Assembly (NCBI GenBank): GCA_044223995.1
Contig: JBGALE010000003.1
Coordinates: 558,001-622,000, forward strand
DNA: 64,000 nt
From: JACMLD01 sp044223995
GTDB lineage: Bacteria; Bacteroidota; Bacteroidia; Chitinophagales; Chitinophagaceae
Reading direction: 5' to 3'
The first letter of the stretch is position 1. Every line of letters starts with the position of its first letter. The position numbers were made by a program, and so were the translations under genes. The notes below the pieces were generated by a model. That model saw only the letters and a list, made by a program, of their open reading frames with translations, searched no databases and had not been told where the DNA came from. Below are positions 44,100-52,917 of this stretch, one piece after another.

Positions 44100-44250
44100 G
44101 TGTGGTTGGTAGCCTATAGTTAATAGTCAATAGTTAATGGCAGTTTACTTTTTACTTATTACTTTTTACTTATTACTTTTTACTTATTACTTATTACTTT
44201 TTACTTTTTACTTTTTACTTAAAACTTATTACCTAAAACTTACCAGCCCC
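44100..44250. repeat. tandem TTACTTTT / ATTACTT word block
   Basis: TTACTTTTTACTTATTACTTTT-type words repeat about a dozen times with small changes, preceded by TTAATAGTCAATAGTTAATGG. Suitable for slipped-strand change. Confidence 0.75.
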
Positions 44251-44256
44251 TCCCCC

Positions 44257-44325
44257 TTGTCGCAAATCACCACAACAATTGTCACAACCGCACCCTGAAA
44301 GTATGTGTGCTATACTTTTACTTTG
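44257..44325 (+). promoter_or_regulatory. paired TGTCRCAA motif and promoter of the DHFR-like gene
   Basis: TTGTCGCAA (44257-44265) and TTGTCACAA (44279-44287), 22 bp apart, lie upstream of a TTACTTTG box (44318-44325), 25 bases before the ATG. The half-site and spacing are like the pair before the GyrI-like gene and the motif before VOC. Location upstream of the core promoter fits an activator. Confidence 0.5.
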
Positions 44326-44349
44326 TGTTACCAACTTAAAAAAAATATC

Positions 44350-45012
44350 ATGAGAAAGATTGTAGTTGCCACTTTTTTGACAATGGATGGTGTCATGCAG
44401 GCACCAGGCGGTCAGCAGGAAGATACCACCAACGGATTTAAATGGGGAGGATGGACATTCCCTTATGGAGATGACATCTCACTCCAGGTACTGAAAAAGA
44501 CCATGTCCAACCCTTTTGATCTTTTACTGGGACGGCGTACGTATGAAATATTTGCCGCTTACTGGCCTTACCAGCAGGACGAAATCGGTACAGTATTCAA
44601 CCGCATCAATAAATATGTAGTGGCTACAACACCGATTGATTTGAACTGGGAACATTCGATCCTTATCAGCAACAATGTTGTCAGCCAAATAAAGGAATTA
44701 AAAAAACAAGACGGCCCTGATCTTTTTATCTGGGGAAGCAGCCAGCTATTGCAAACATTGTTTGCCCATGAACTGGTGGATGTACTGCAAACCTGGATAT
44801 ATCCTATCACGCTCGGAACAGGTAAAAGGTTGTTCAAAGATGGGATACCTGCGCGGGAATGGAAACTGACAGAACCTGTGGTGATTTCAACCAATGGTAT
44901 CATCATTGCTACCTATGCACCAAATGGTGATGTGAAACAGGGCTCATTTGGTCTTGAAAATGTCAGCGCCGCGGAATTGGCACGCCGTGAAAAATGGAGC
45001 AAGGGGGGATAG
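44350..45012 (+). CDS. dihydrofolate-reductase-family (RibD C-terminal) protein
   Basis: 220 residues. The ATG at 44350 opens MRKIVVATFLTMDGVMQAPGG, the standard beginning of the stand-alone RibD_C/DHFR-fold reductases; ORF residues before it (from 44305) are leader. LLGRRTYEIF and DGPDLFIWGSSQLLQTLF cover the NADPH-binding region. Substrate unknown. A related motif with the GyrI-like and VOC promoters suggests it belongs to the same regulon. Confidence 0.88.
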   Translation: MRKIVVATFLTMDGVMQAPGGQQEDTTNGFKWGGWTFPYGDDISLQVLKKTMSNPFDLLLGRRTYEIFAAYWPYQQDEIGTVFNRINKYVVATTPIDLNWEHSILISNNVVSQIKELKKQDGPDLFIWGSSQLLQTLFAHELVDVLQTWIYPITLGTGKRLFKDGIPAREWKLTEPVVISTNGIIIATYAPNGDVKQGSFGLENVSAAELARREKWSKGG

Positions 45013-45305
45013 GGGCTCAGTAGTCAGGAGTCAGGAGTCGATAGTCGATAGCCATGTTTAAAGTTTATAGTTTATAGTTTTCAATTGAGAATTCTTAATT
45101 CTTAATTCTTAATTTTTAATTATTAATTATTAATTATTTGGGATTTGAAAGGCAGTCAATAGTCGGTAGTCGATAGCCGATAGCCACGTGTAAAGTTTAT
45201 AGTTTATAGTTTTCAATTGAGAATTCTTAATTCTTAATTCTTAATTCTTAATTTTTAATTTTTAATTATTAATTATTTGGGATTTGACTTTTGACTTTTG
45301 ACTCT
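45013..45305. repeat. tandem-duplicated word-like repeat block
   Basis: Two long copies of about 112-119 bp, 45037-45148 and 45169-45287, begin GTCGATAG and end GGGATTTGA; each contains AGTTTATAGTTTATAG, the GAGAATTCTTAATTC core and reiterated TTAATTCTTAATT words that differ in number between copies. Both lie between the DHFR-like and SDR stops. Confidence 0.8.
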
Positions 45306-46091
45306 TTAACTTTTATATTGCGAAGATGCCAGTTTTATGACACGGCTTCTTGAAAACAGGCGCGGCAAAATAGACACCATGAATTTTTGTCCGCCAGAAA
45401 TTACCGTGCTCTTTCCCTGTAAAAATGCCTGGATGCCTACGCGGGCAGCATTGTCAGCCGTATCGGCTGGCCGTGTTTTGCCTTCGGTAAAAGGACTGTT
45501 TGCACTTTTTGCAAAATTTGTTTTTGTTCTGCTCGGACACAAACAAGTTACGGTAACATCTGTATGCAGTAATTCACCAAACAATGACTCGGAAAAAGAC
45601 AATACATAACTTTTTGAAGCAGCATACACCGATACATATGGCAGTGGTAAAAAAGCTGCGGTAGAGGCCACATTGATGATGCCGCCGAAATTTTTCTTTC
45701 TCATCGCCGGTAAATACAGCCAGCAGAGTTCGGTCAGTGCATTTATATTCAATTGCAACAGGGATCGGTACCTTGTTACGCCGTAATCTTCAAATTTACC
45801 AATTGCCCCAACCCCCGCATTGTTGACCAACACATCGACGTCCAGTTTCAATGCACTTGTTTTGTCAAAGAGATCCGTTGCTGCATTTTCTTTACTCAAA
45901 TCTGCTACGATGGGATAACAGTCCACCCTATATTTTTCGCGGATGGTCGCAGCCAGTTGATGTAATTCGGCTTCAGAACGGGCAACAACAATCAGGTTTG
46001 CACCCAGGGCCGCAAACTGGTGCGCAAATGCTGCGCCGATACCAGATGAGGCACCAGTAATAAGGATCATTTTTGATGTCAGATTTTTCAT
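45306..46091 (-). CDS. short-chain dehydrogenase/reductase (SDR)
   Basis: 261 residues when started at the Met of KNLTSKMILITGASSGIG (46091); the longer frame adds a polar leader without function. The TGASSGIG dinucleotide loop, DVLVNNAGVG strand and catalytic YAASKSY triad are intact; C-terminal residues after PADTAD form the substrate loop. Probably cytosolic; substrate not identifiable. Confidence 0.92.
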   Translation of the reverse strand: MKNLTSKMILITGASSGIGAAFAHQFAALGANLIVVARSEAELHQLAATIREKYRVDCYPIVADLSKENAATDLFDKTSALKLDVDVLVNNAGVGAIGKFEDYGVTRYRSLLQLNINALTELCWLYLPAMRKKNFGGIINVASTAAFLPLPYVSVYAASKSYVLSFSESLFGELLHTDVTVTCLCPSRTKTNFAKSANSPFTEGKTRPADTADNAARVGIQAFLQGKSTVISGGQKFMVSILPRLFSRSRVIKLASSQYKS

Positions 46092-46221
46092 AACGGCAGT
46101 ATTTACAACAATGAATGTGTATCTGCCGTCAAAGCTAAGAAGCTGTGACTGCAATGAGTCATAGAAATTTTTCTATAAAACGAATTTCATAATAATGATA
46201 CAGCACCGGGACATATTTAAT

Positions 46222-46248
46222 AAAAAAAGCGCAGCAACCATGCTGCGC
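46222..46248 (-). terminator. Rho-independent terminator of the SRPBCC operon
   Basis: GCGCAGCA/TGCTGCGC perfect 8-bp stem with ACCA loop (46229-46248); on the minus strand it is followed by seven T (plus-strand A46222-46228). It lies 28 bp after the stop of the second SRPBCC gene. Confidence 0.9.
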
Positions 46249-46275
46249 CGTAAATAAATAGTATTATAGCAATCA

Positions 46276-46740
46276 TTATACAGTTTCTTTTTCAGCTACT
46301 GCCTTTTTCTGTGGCAGTCCCGCTCCTTCGTTGATCAGTTTTGCCAGGCTGTCTTTAAAATACTGATCCCAGCCTTTTACACATCCTTCATAACATTCCA
46401 CCTGTGGCGTCAGCCCAACATGTGTTAAACTGACATTGGTGCCATTGCCTGCAGGTGTTATATCAAAGACGACCTCTGTGTCCTTCCATTCTTTTTTGTC
46501 TGCCAGCCAGTGCAGGTAACAATCGGTAACATACCAAACTACTTTTTTACCGGGTATGAAGGTGATGATTTTCATCGTTACAAAAGTTTCCCCGAAATGA
46601 ATGGAGAATACACCCCCATCCTTGTTGGTATCTCCATCTATATTTTCCGACCACCAGTTTCTTACAGCGTTGATTTGCTGAAATACTTGTTCGGGAGCTG
46701 CGCTTACCTGGAAGCTTGCCTGATAATCTTGCTTTTTCAT
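46276..46740 (-). CDS. SRPBCC/AHSA1-type START-fold protein (second gene)
   Basis: 154 residues; helix-grip fold with SAAPEQVFQQINAVRNWWSENI, GETFVTMKIITFIPGKKVVW, and the C-terminal helix GCVKGWDQYFKDSLAKLI. These cavity proteins bind a hydrophobic ligand; the ligand here is unknown. The gene begins 39 bp after the first SRPBCC gene and shares its operator region. Confidence 0.88.
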   Translation of the reverse strand: MKKQDYQASFQVSAAPEQVFQQINAVRNWWSENIDGDTNKDGGVFSIHFGETFVTMKIITFIPGKKVVWYVTDCYLHWLADKKEWKDTEVVFDITPAGNGTNVSLTHVGLTPQVECYEGCVKGWDQYFKDSLAKLINEGAGLPQKKAVAEKETV

Positions 46741-46779
46741 GATAGTATAATTTTATAATTACTAAGCTGGTTAATGCAT

Positions 46780-47217
46780 TTATGCTGTATCACCGGCAAT
46801 GAGTGACGCGATCTTTTGAATGTTTTTGTACCAGCCTTCGTTCATGGCAGAGAACATACTGATGTTTTTATAGTCTTTGAAACCGCTATGCTCCAGTAAT
46901 AGATCTGTCCCATCCTTTTTTGCCACCAGTTTCCATTTTACCACCGAATCCAGGTCGATCTTGCCACTGCCCGGGCCCGTTTTCCAGGAATAGGTCAAGG
47001 ACGTGTGCGGTGTTATTTCGAGCACTTTGCAATAAATGATTCCATCAAAATCGAACTGTGGAATGGGTTTTATCCTGAATTGAAAGTCGTGCCCCAGTAT
47101 GGGCTGAAAATCGTTGGGCATGAGCCATAACTCCATTAAGTCGGCCCTGGTTAAATACTCCCATACAATTTCAGGTTTGTGGGGAAAGAAAAACTGGTGC
47201 CTGATATCGTCTGCCAT
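46780..47217 (-). CDS. SRPBCC/AHSA1-type START-fold protein (first gene)
   Basis: 145 residues: FFFPHKPEIVWEYLTRADLMELW, a central GIIYCKVLEITPHTSLTYSW strand pair, LLLEHSGFKDY and a C-terminal helix. It begins five bases downstream of a palindromic operator. Pairing of two SRPBCC genes under one ArsR-like-looking control is common in Bacteroidota, though the regulator gene is not here. Confidence 0.88.
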   Translation of the reverse strand: MADDIRHQFFFPHKPEIVWEYLTRADLMELWLMPNDFQPILGHDFQFRIKPIPQFDFDGIIYCKVLEITPHTSLTYSWKTGPGSGKIDLDSVVKWKLVAKKDGTDLLLEHSGFKDYKNISMFSAMNEGWYKNIQKIASLIAGDTA

Positions 47218-47222
47218 AATGA

Positions 47223-47271
47223 GTAACTTTTAAGTTACACAAACTTAAATGTAACTTTTGAGTTACCCAAA
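47223..47271 (-). promoter_or_regulatory. promoter with two GTAACTTTTRAGTTAC operators
   Basis: On the minus strand: TTTG (-33, 47271-47268), 20-base spacer, TAAGTTTG (-7, 47247-47240). One palindrome, GTAACTTTTGAGTTAC (47251-47266), fills the spacer; the other, GTAACTTTTAAGTTAC (47223-47238), covers the region after the -7 box up to five bases before the ATG. Binding at both would block polymerase and ribosome access. Confidence 0.8.
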
Positions 47272-47319
47272 TTTTTTTTGATTTTTTTTACGGGTAGCGC
47301 CGGCAACCTTGACGGCCCG

Positions 47320-48279
47320 TTAGGGAATCAGCAGAATTTTCCCGCTGCTTTTCCTGCTTTCCATAAAATCATGTGCTTCTTTTCCAGCCGACAATGCAAA
47401 GCTGGCAGGCGGTGAAATCCTGATTTGCCCATCCAGGATCCACCGGAACAATTGATTTGCTCTTTTGATCCTTTCCTCTTTTGATGTGAGGTAATCCCAT
47501 AAATCGCCGCCGGTAATCGTCTTTGATGTACCAATTATATACAATGGGTTTCCAAGATTGAATTCTCCACCTGCCATACCAAAAAATACCACCCTTCCTC
47601 TTACCCTGGTCACTTCCAGGCTTTGCTGCATGGTGCTGCCCACACTGTCAAATACCACATCCACCCCTGCAGGATGCAGGGCAAGTATTTTTTCTTTCCA
47701 GTTTTCCTGGTAAAGAAATACCTGATCGGCCCCCGCTGTCATGACTACTTCTTTCTTTGCGGCTGATGACACCAGCGCTGTTACCGTTGCGCCTGCCAGT
47801 TTGCAAATTTGTATGAGTAATTGTCCCACACCGCCCGCTGCTGCATGAATCACTACAGTTTCCCCTGTAGTTACCGGGTGACAATCTGTTGCCAGGAAAT
47901 GTGCGGACAGCCCCTGCAGCATTACTGCTGCTGCCATTTCAAAACTGATGGCATCTGGCAATGGAATGGCATGTGTGGCAGGTACTGCTACCAATTCTGC
48001 GTTGGCAAACGGCACATCTGCAAAGCCAACCCGATCACCCACCGCAATACTTTGCTCATGGTTATTGTCGATGACGATACCGGCGCCTTCATAGCCATTG
48101 ATATAGGGCGCTTCGCCGCGAAGCGGGTAAATACCACTCCGTCGCATCATGTCGGCATAGTTGACACCAATGGCTTTCATCTTCACCAATATTTCACCTG
48201 TTTTCAGTGTGGGATTGCTGATATCGCTGTATTCGAGAACATCGGTACCACCGAATCTTGAAAATGTCAATGCTTTCAT
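47320..48279 (-). CDS. quinone-oxidoreductase-type MDR (zeta-crystallin-like)
   Basis: 319 residues. N-terminal MKALTFSRFGGTDVLEY and GEILVKMKAIGVNYAD are the usual MDR opening; AGDRVGF-like and AAAGGVGQLL (GxGxxG-type) form the NADPH site. No zinc-binding Cys cluster is seen, fitting the quinone oxidoreductase branch. Substrate unknown. Single gene. Confidence 0.9.
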   Translation of the reverse strand: MKALTFSRFGGTDVLEYSDISNPTLKTGEILVKMKAIGVNYADMMRRSGIYPLRGEAPYINGYEGAGIVIDNNHEQSIAVGDRVGFADVPFANAELVAVPATHAIPLPDAISFEMAAAVMLQGLSAHFLATDCHPVTTGETVVIHAAAGGVGQLLIQICKLAGATVTALVSSAAKKEVVMTAGADQVFLYQENWKEKILALHPAGVDVVFDSVGSTMQQSLEVTRVRGRVVFFGMAGGEFNLGNPLYIIGTSKTITGGDLWDYLTSKEERIKRANQLFRWILDGQIRISPPASFALSAGKEAHDFMESRKSSGKILLIP

Positions 48280-48433
48280 GTGTAATAAATAAAACTGTTA
48301 GTACAATTCCGTAAACACGAAGATCTTTCCACGTATGGTATGGGATGCTTGTTTGTGCCCCGACAACAGCATTCCATCGTGCGAAAGTATTTGATCTAAA
48401 TGGTGAGGGATGTATGCTGAGCGACAATATCTG

Positions 48434-49303
48434 TTAGCTTTGCTGCCGCAAGTATGCTTCAATGATTTTATATTTTGATTTGATCTCTTCATCGGGTGCT
48501 TCCTCCTCCTGCATGTATTGGGCCCAACCCAATGGTGTACCGCCATAAGCTTTATCCTTTGCCTGCAAATCCGCCCCAGCATCCACTAATATTTTTACAG
48601 ATGCCAGCACACCTGAATATACGGCCTGGTGCAGGGGTGTGGCATGTGTATGAAATCCGCCGCTGGGGTAACCGTTTGGATTCGCGCCTTTGTCCAGCAA
48701 CAACGCAATGATGTTGGGGAATCCGTAAAATGCTGCCGCAGTCATTGCTGTGATCTTTTCCTTTTCTGATGCCTGCGCAAACAATGTATTTATTTTGTCT
48801 TCCTCATTGAAACAGGCAGCGGCCACCAGCGTATATTGTCCGCCCCTTTGTATGAGGTGCCTGGCTGCGTCAATATTGCCATGTGCCAGTGCGGCCAAAC
48901 CTTCACCTGGTGCAGCACCCGCATCCAGCAACAGGTCCATCATCGCGATTTGTTTTCCGCTTTCCCTTGGAATTCTTCCACTGGCAATTAAACCCAATGT
49001 ATATTCCAATTGCGCCTGTTTGCTGTTGGCAGGATATTGCTGCAAATGCCCGATCAATAGGTTCATTACCTCCAGTACATTGGCAGGCAACTTTCCATTG
49101 CGAATAGGATTGTCGGCAACAAAATACAGGAGATAAGGTTTTTCAAAATAACCGGCCTTGGGGAAATGGGCCTGTTCTGCTATAATACCGGGTTGTTTGG
49201 AAAGTATATCCTTCAGTAATGGAATATCGCCCTTATCAACGGCTTCCACCGCCTGGCCAAATACAGGATTGGCAAATTTTGTAAAGCCTGCATCACCCAT
49301 CAT
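48434..49303 (-). CDS. ankyrin-repeat protein
   Basis: 289 residues with at least four ankyrin-like units, the best being EKITAMTAAAFYGFPNIIAL-LLDKGANPN and ATPLHQAVYSGVLASVKILVDAGADLQ, plus an earlier VEAVDKGDIPLLKDILSKQP. No signal peptide. A protein-protein interaction role is likely; partner unknown. Confidence 0.85.
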   Translation of the reverse strand: MMGDAGFTKFANPVFGQAVEAVDKGDIPLLKDILSKQPGIIAEQAHFPKAGYFEKPYLLYFVADNPIRNGKLPANVLEVMNLLIGHLQQYPANSKQAQLEYTLGLIASGRIPRESGKQIAMMDLLLDAGAAPGEGLAALAHGNIDAARHLIQRGGQYTLVAAACFNEEDKINTLFAQASEKEKITAMTAAAFYGFPNIIALLLDKGANPNGYPSGGFHTHATPLHQAVYSGVLASVKILVDAGADLQAKDKAYGGTPLGWAQYMQEEEAPDEEIKSKYKIIEAYLRQQS

Positions 49304-49428
49304 TATTATTTGTACCCGGAAATTACAATTTTAGTTCCAGCCGGCAACTGGGTTATCCTGATCGCATGCCCTGCATACGGTAACATGAATCATTCGTATA
49401 TTTAATGTATCACCCGCAAAAAGCTTGT

Positions 49429-50253
49429 ATGAAAAAGATAACCTTCACCGCCTGTTGTTTACTCATAGCAGGTATCGCATGTGCACAGGCAACCATTGGC
49501 CTCCAATTATATACTTTCAGAAACGAATTTAAAACCGATGTTTCCGGCACACTTCAAAAAATTCACGATATGGGTATCCGGGAAATAGAAGGAGGAGGAA
49601 CCTATGGTTTGTCAACCGACGCTTACAAGGAATTACTGGAGAAGAACCAACTCAGCATGGTGAGTATTGGTGCTGATTTCAATGTGCTTGAAACAAATAT
49701 TGACCAGGTAGTCAAAGATGCCAAATCATTTGGTGCAAAATATGTGATGTGCGCCTGGGTACCCCACAATGCCACTTTCACAAAGGAGGATGCTGACAAA
49801 GCCATTGCCGTATTTAATAAAGCAGGAAAAACATTGAAGGATAACGGTATTACTTTTTGCTATCACGCACATGGCTATGAATTTGTTCCTTATGCCAGTG
49901 GAACCTTGTTCGATTACATGGTAAAAAACATGAACCCGGCCTTTGCCAATTTTGAAATGGATGTATTCTGGATGAAACATCCCGGACAGGACCCGGTGGC
50001 GCTCTTAAAAAAATATTCCGGGCGTTTCAAACTCATGCACCTCAAAGATCGCAAACCGGGTACACCCAATGGAATGGAAGGAAGTGCCGATGTGGAAACC
50101 AATGTGGTATTGGGTGATGGTGATGTAGGTATCGCAGCTATCATGAAAGTAGCCAAACAATATGGTGTCGAACATTTTTTTATTGAAGATGAATCATCCC
50201 GTTCCATGACCCAGGTACCTAAAAGCCTGGCGTTTTTGAAGGGATTGAAATAA
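49429..50253 (+). CDS. secreted xylose-isomerase-like TIM-barrel (sugar phosphate isomerase/epimerase family)
   Basis: 274 residues starting at 49429 with signal peptide KITFTACCLLIAGIACAQ. The barrel core shows TIGLQLYTFRNEF, EIEGGGTYGLS, FCYHAHGYEF with metal-site His, MDVFWMKHPGQDP, LMHLKDRKPG and an end IEDESS. The glutamate and aspartate/His sites at strand ends fit metal-dependent isomerases. Exported; the natural sugar substrate is unknown. Confidence 0.88.
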   Translation: MKKITFTACCLLIAGIACAQATIGLQLYTFRNEFKTDVSGTLQKIHDMGIREIEGGGTYGLSTDAYKELLEKNQLSMVSIGADFNVLETNIDQVVKDAKSFGAKYVMCAWVPHNATFTKEDADKAIAVFNKAGKTLKDNGITFCYHAHGYEFVPYASGTLFDYMVKNMNPAFANFEMDVFWMKHPGQDPVALLKKYSGRFKLMHLKDRKPGTPNGMEGSADVETNVVLGDGDVGIAAIMKVAKQYGVEHFFIEDESSRSMTQVPKSLAFLKGLK

Positions 50254-50369
50254 TACAACTGAGTTTTTCAACAGCTATACGATATTCTTATAAACCAATT
50301 GTAATTATACCTGTTGTCAAATTGAATTTGATCTGTTCCGGCACAATACCCTGGCCTTATATTTAGTAT

Positions 50370-51647
50370 ATGACTAATACGAAGGACCTCAATATAGAAG
50401 ACGAAATACTTCCGTTGTTTGATTTTACATTCAACCTGTTTTCCGGGCAGGCGGTGCGTGATATACTGAAAGAGCTACTGGGCTCAGAAAAAGATATACT
50501 GTTCAGGCAACATATACTAAAAGGGTTTGCCGGGAATAATGAAGTATTGAAAGAATATTCATTTAACCGGTTTAATTTATCAGAGATATACGACTTCTTC
50601 GAAACATTCGCCGCAGGATCATTTACCGGCAATAAGCTCAGGAGAAAACTTATGTTTTCAGAAAAGGAAAGAAGTCAAAAAAGAGGCAGGCTGATATTAT
50701 TAATACTGCTGTTCAATAATATTCATACCAATTATGTCAGCAAGCTCAATACAAAATTGTTTCCCGCCGAATACGCCGCAGAACTGGATGCCCTGAACCG
50801 CTTCTTTTCAGATTTTAACCTTGCACATTACCAGGCTTTTTACAACAGGAAAAATAAAATCAAGGTAGGGCATATCGTTGAACTGATAGCCATCATCGTT
50901 GAAAAGATCAACAATGGCGAGGCTGCAGCGTTTTGGAAACGTTGGTTTTTATTTGAAGCGTACCTGTCCATCAACAGGGGCATAGCGCGGCATGGATTTG
51001 TATTTCCTGTATTTGACGACCAGGTATTTTCTATCAAAGGGCTGTACCATCCGCTGCTGAAAAAACCGGTCAGCAATGATTTGACCGCCCATAAAAACAC
51101 CATTCTCATCACAGGCCCAAACATGTCGGGGAAATCTACTTTTTTAAAAGCAGTCAGTTTATGTGTTTATCTCGGGCATATTGGATTGGCCGTTCCGGCG
51201 GCAGCCGCTACCCTGCCTTTTTATTCCTGTATCTCTGTAAGTATTAATCTTACTGACAGCATTGTCAGTGGCTACAGTCATTTTATGTCAGAAATTATTA
51301 CGTTGAAAAATGTCGTGGAAGCAGCACGCAAGGGAGAAAGGTGTTTTGCCGTATTTGATGAGTTGTTTCGCGGAACGAATATTGAGGATGCGCTCGAAAT
51401 CAGTACAGCAACTATCAAAGGACTGGTAAGGTTTCCGCAATCATTGTTCCTGGTTTCCACACACCTGCACCAGTTGCACGACCTCGACGTTATTAAAAAT
51501 GGAACGGTAGCCACCAGTTACATCGAATGCAATTTGCAGGACAATTTACCTTCATTCACCTACCGGTTAAAAGATGGCTGGTCTGATTTACGGCTCGGAC
51601 GAATATTATTTGAAAAAGAAGGACTCACCGGCATGCTTTCCGGCTAA
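50370..51647 (+). CDS. MutS-type ATPase protein (no mismatch-binding domain)
   Basis: 425 residues. A helical N-terminal region (to ~240) resembles the lever/clamp part of MutS; the ATPase follows, with Walker A GPNMSGKST near 249 and CFAVFDELFRGTN Walker B, then VSTHLHQL. The mismatch-recognition and connector domains of MutS and the Smr domain of MutS2 are absent. These shortened MutS relatives are frequent in Bacteroidota; their DNA substrate is unknown. Confidence 0.9.
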   Translation: MTNTKDLNIEDEILPLFDFTFNLFSGQAVRDILKELLGSEKDILFRQHILKGFAGNNEVLKEYSFNRFNLSEIYDFFETFAAGSFTGNKLRRKLMFSEKERSQKRGRLILLILLFNNIHTNYVSKLNTKLFPAEYAAELDALNRFFSDFNLAHYQAFYNRKNKIKVGHIVELIAIIVEKINNGEAAAFWKRWFLFEAYLSINRGIARHGFVFPVFDDQVFSIKGLYHPLLKKPVSNDLTAHKNTILITGPNMSGKSTFLKAVSLCVYLGHIGLAVPAAAATLPFYSCISVSINLTDSIVSGYSHFMSEIITLKNVVEAARKGERCFAVFDELFRGTNIEDALEISTATIKGLVRFPQSLFLVSTHLHQLHDLDVIKNGTVATSYIECNLQDNLPSFTYRLKDGWSDLRLGRILFEKEGLTGMLSG

Positions 51648-51765
51648 ACGATTTTCTGTTTATCATACCATTGAAAATCGGGAACTGTATAGATTAGTTG
51701 ATTGGCGACGGGATAATAAACCACGCCATCAAATTATCTTATTATATCCATAGAAATTTCTTTGC

Positions 51766-51802
51766 AAAAAAAACTCCGGTCACCATCCAGGGTGCCGGAG
51801 TT
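51766..51802 (-). terminator. Rho-independent terminator on the minus strand
   Basis: AACTCCGG (51772-51779) pairs with CCGGAGTT (51795-51802), with an inner CACC/GGTG stem; on the minus strand it runs into a string of T (plus-strand A51766-51773). It is 63 bp after the Thivi_2564-type gene's stop. Confidence 0.88.
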
Positions 51803-51864
51803 GTTCCATCACAAACCTTGCAACAAATAGCAGGGCGATAATAGCAGATTAAATATCCCTTCCT

Positions 51865-52050
51865 TTATACGTGAACCTTGCTAATAGAGGACAACAGGCC
51901 AAATGCCTTCAGCAACCAGATCACCACAATAATTACCACTACTATGTTGAGTATATTTTTTATTTTCTGATCCATGGGTATATAAGTGTTCACCAGCCAT
52001 AACAGAACACCTACAACTATCAATACAACCAAAATGGTAAGGACAGGCAT
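51865..52050 (-). CDS. Thivi_2564-family small membrane protein
   Basis: 61 residues: MPVLTILVVLIVVGVLLWLVNTYIPMD then a second hydrophobic helix around 35-54. Matches the widespread Thivi_2564-type family of two-helix membrane proteins. Function unknown. Confidence 0.82.
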   Translation of the reverse strand: MPVLTILVVLIVVGVLLWLVNTYIPMDQKIKNILNIVVVIIVVIWLLKAFGLLSSISKVHV

Positions 52051-52102
52051 AGTATTTTAATTTAACAGAAACAATACTACCTTTTGCTATTACAATTCAG
52101 CA

Positions 52103-52423
52103 TTACAGAATAAGGATCAGCAACAAAATAATAATGATAAGCGCGCCGACTGATATATATACCCGGCTGCTGCCATGGTCTTTCATTTCCTTTCTTATTT
52201 CCTTCACTTCTTTGCGCAGATCTTTCTTTTCGGACCGGGTGAGACTGGATTTATCCATTGCTTTGATTTCTTCCAGGCGGTGCAACAATTGCTGTCCCCT
52301 GTCTGCTTCCATTTTTACAGATTGAGCAGTGTCAGCAGGAAGTGTGGTGTTGCAAAATGCAGATACCGGCAATCCCATCAACAATACCAGCATTATCGTG
52401 CGGCCAAAGTTTTTTGTTTTCAT
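52103..52423 (-). CDS. small exported protein with C-terminal membrane anchor
   Basis: 106 residues: signal peptide ending VSAFCNT, a coiled-coil-like charged middle (TRSEKKDLRKEVKEIRKEMK), and a hydrophobic C-terminal helix (VYISVGALIIIILLLILIL). Layout suggests a periplasmic helix anchored to the inner membrane. Common type in Chitinophagaceae; role unknown. Confidence 0.65.
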   Translation of the reverse strand: MKTKNFGRTIMLVLLMGLPVSAFCNTTLPADTAQSVKMEADRGQQLLHRLEEIKAMDKSSLTRSEKKDLRKEVKEIRKEMKDHGSSRVYISVGALIIIILLLILIL

Positions 52424-52917
52424 GTTTTATTATTTAAGATGAACTGATTGGCAGGAACTGCATGCAACAGGTAATTGGCCGGTGGCTGATTACCAGCAAT
52501 ACCACTGTGCCCTTGCTGAACAAACAGGAATCCAATGGTAATATGCAGACCTGACCGTATATTTTCAAATTTCAGACCAGACCAGGGACCGTATGTGTGA
52601 TACATTCAATGGCAAACCACCTGAAAGGAACAACGAAGGGCCGTTGTTGATATATACGCATGCACAAATCATTGCCAGTGTAGTTTGTTGTAATTGCATG
52701 AAGTATTTGCAGGTCGAAAACGCAGGAAATTAATGACATCATAGGCGGAAAAACGGCAAACAGGACGTATGTAACTATGAGTAATATTCTACCCGTTCGC
52801 TGCAGCAGTGAGTATTATTCTACCCATTGATGGCTGTCTCATAGAAGAATACCATACAGGCTGCCCGGGGGATACTACTTGTCCCGCGGGAATTAGATAC
52901 TTGCCATGATGGTTTCA
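52424..52917. other. about 490-bp region without a gene, with a direct repeat
   Basis: Two imperfect 20-bp repeats, TGAGTAATATTCTACCCGTT (52778-52797) and TGAGTATTATTCTACCCATT (52809-52828), lie 31 bp apart. They look like a transcription-factor binding pair but no promoter is assignable. A short minus frame at 52420-52605 is not convincing. Confidence 0.4.

Larger units (their letters stand above)
43950..44349. other. 400-bp region without a gene
   Basis: It holds the leader hairpin of the minus-strand gene (43984-44007), a word-like repeat block (44100-44250) and the DHFR-like promoter. Confidence 0.55.

Noticed and set aside
45013..45305. Possible CRISPR array because of repeated units
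   Set aside because: Units are A/T-rich words with no constant repeat/spacer alternation and no cas genes nearby.
52420..52605. 61-codon minus frame overlapping the start of the 52103-52423 gene
   Set aside because: Overlap with a better gene and no family features.
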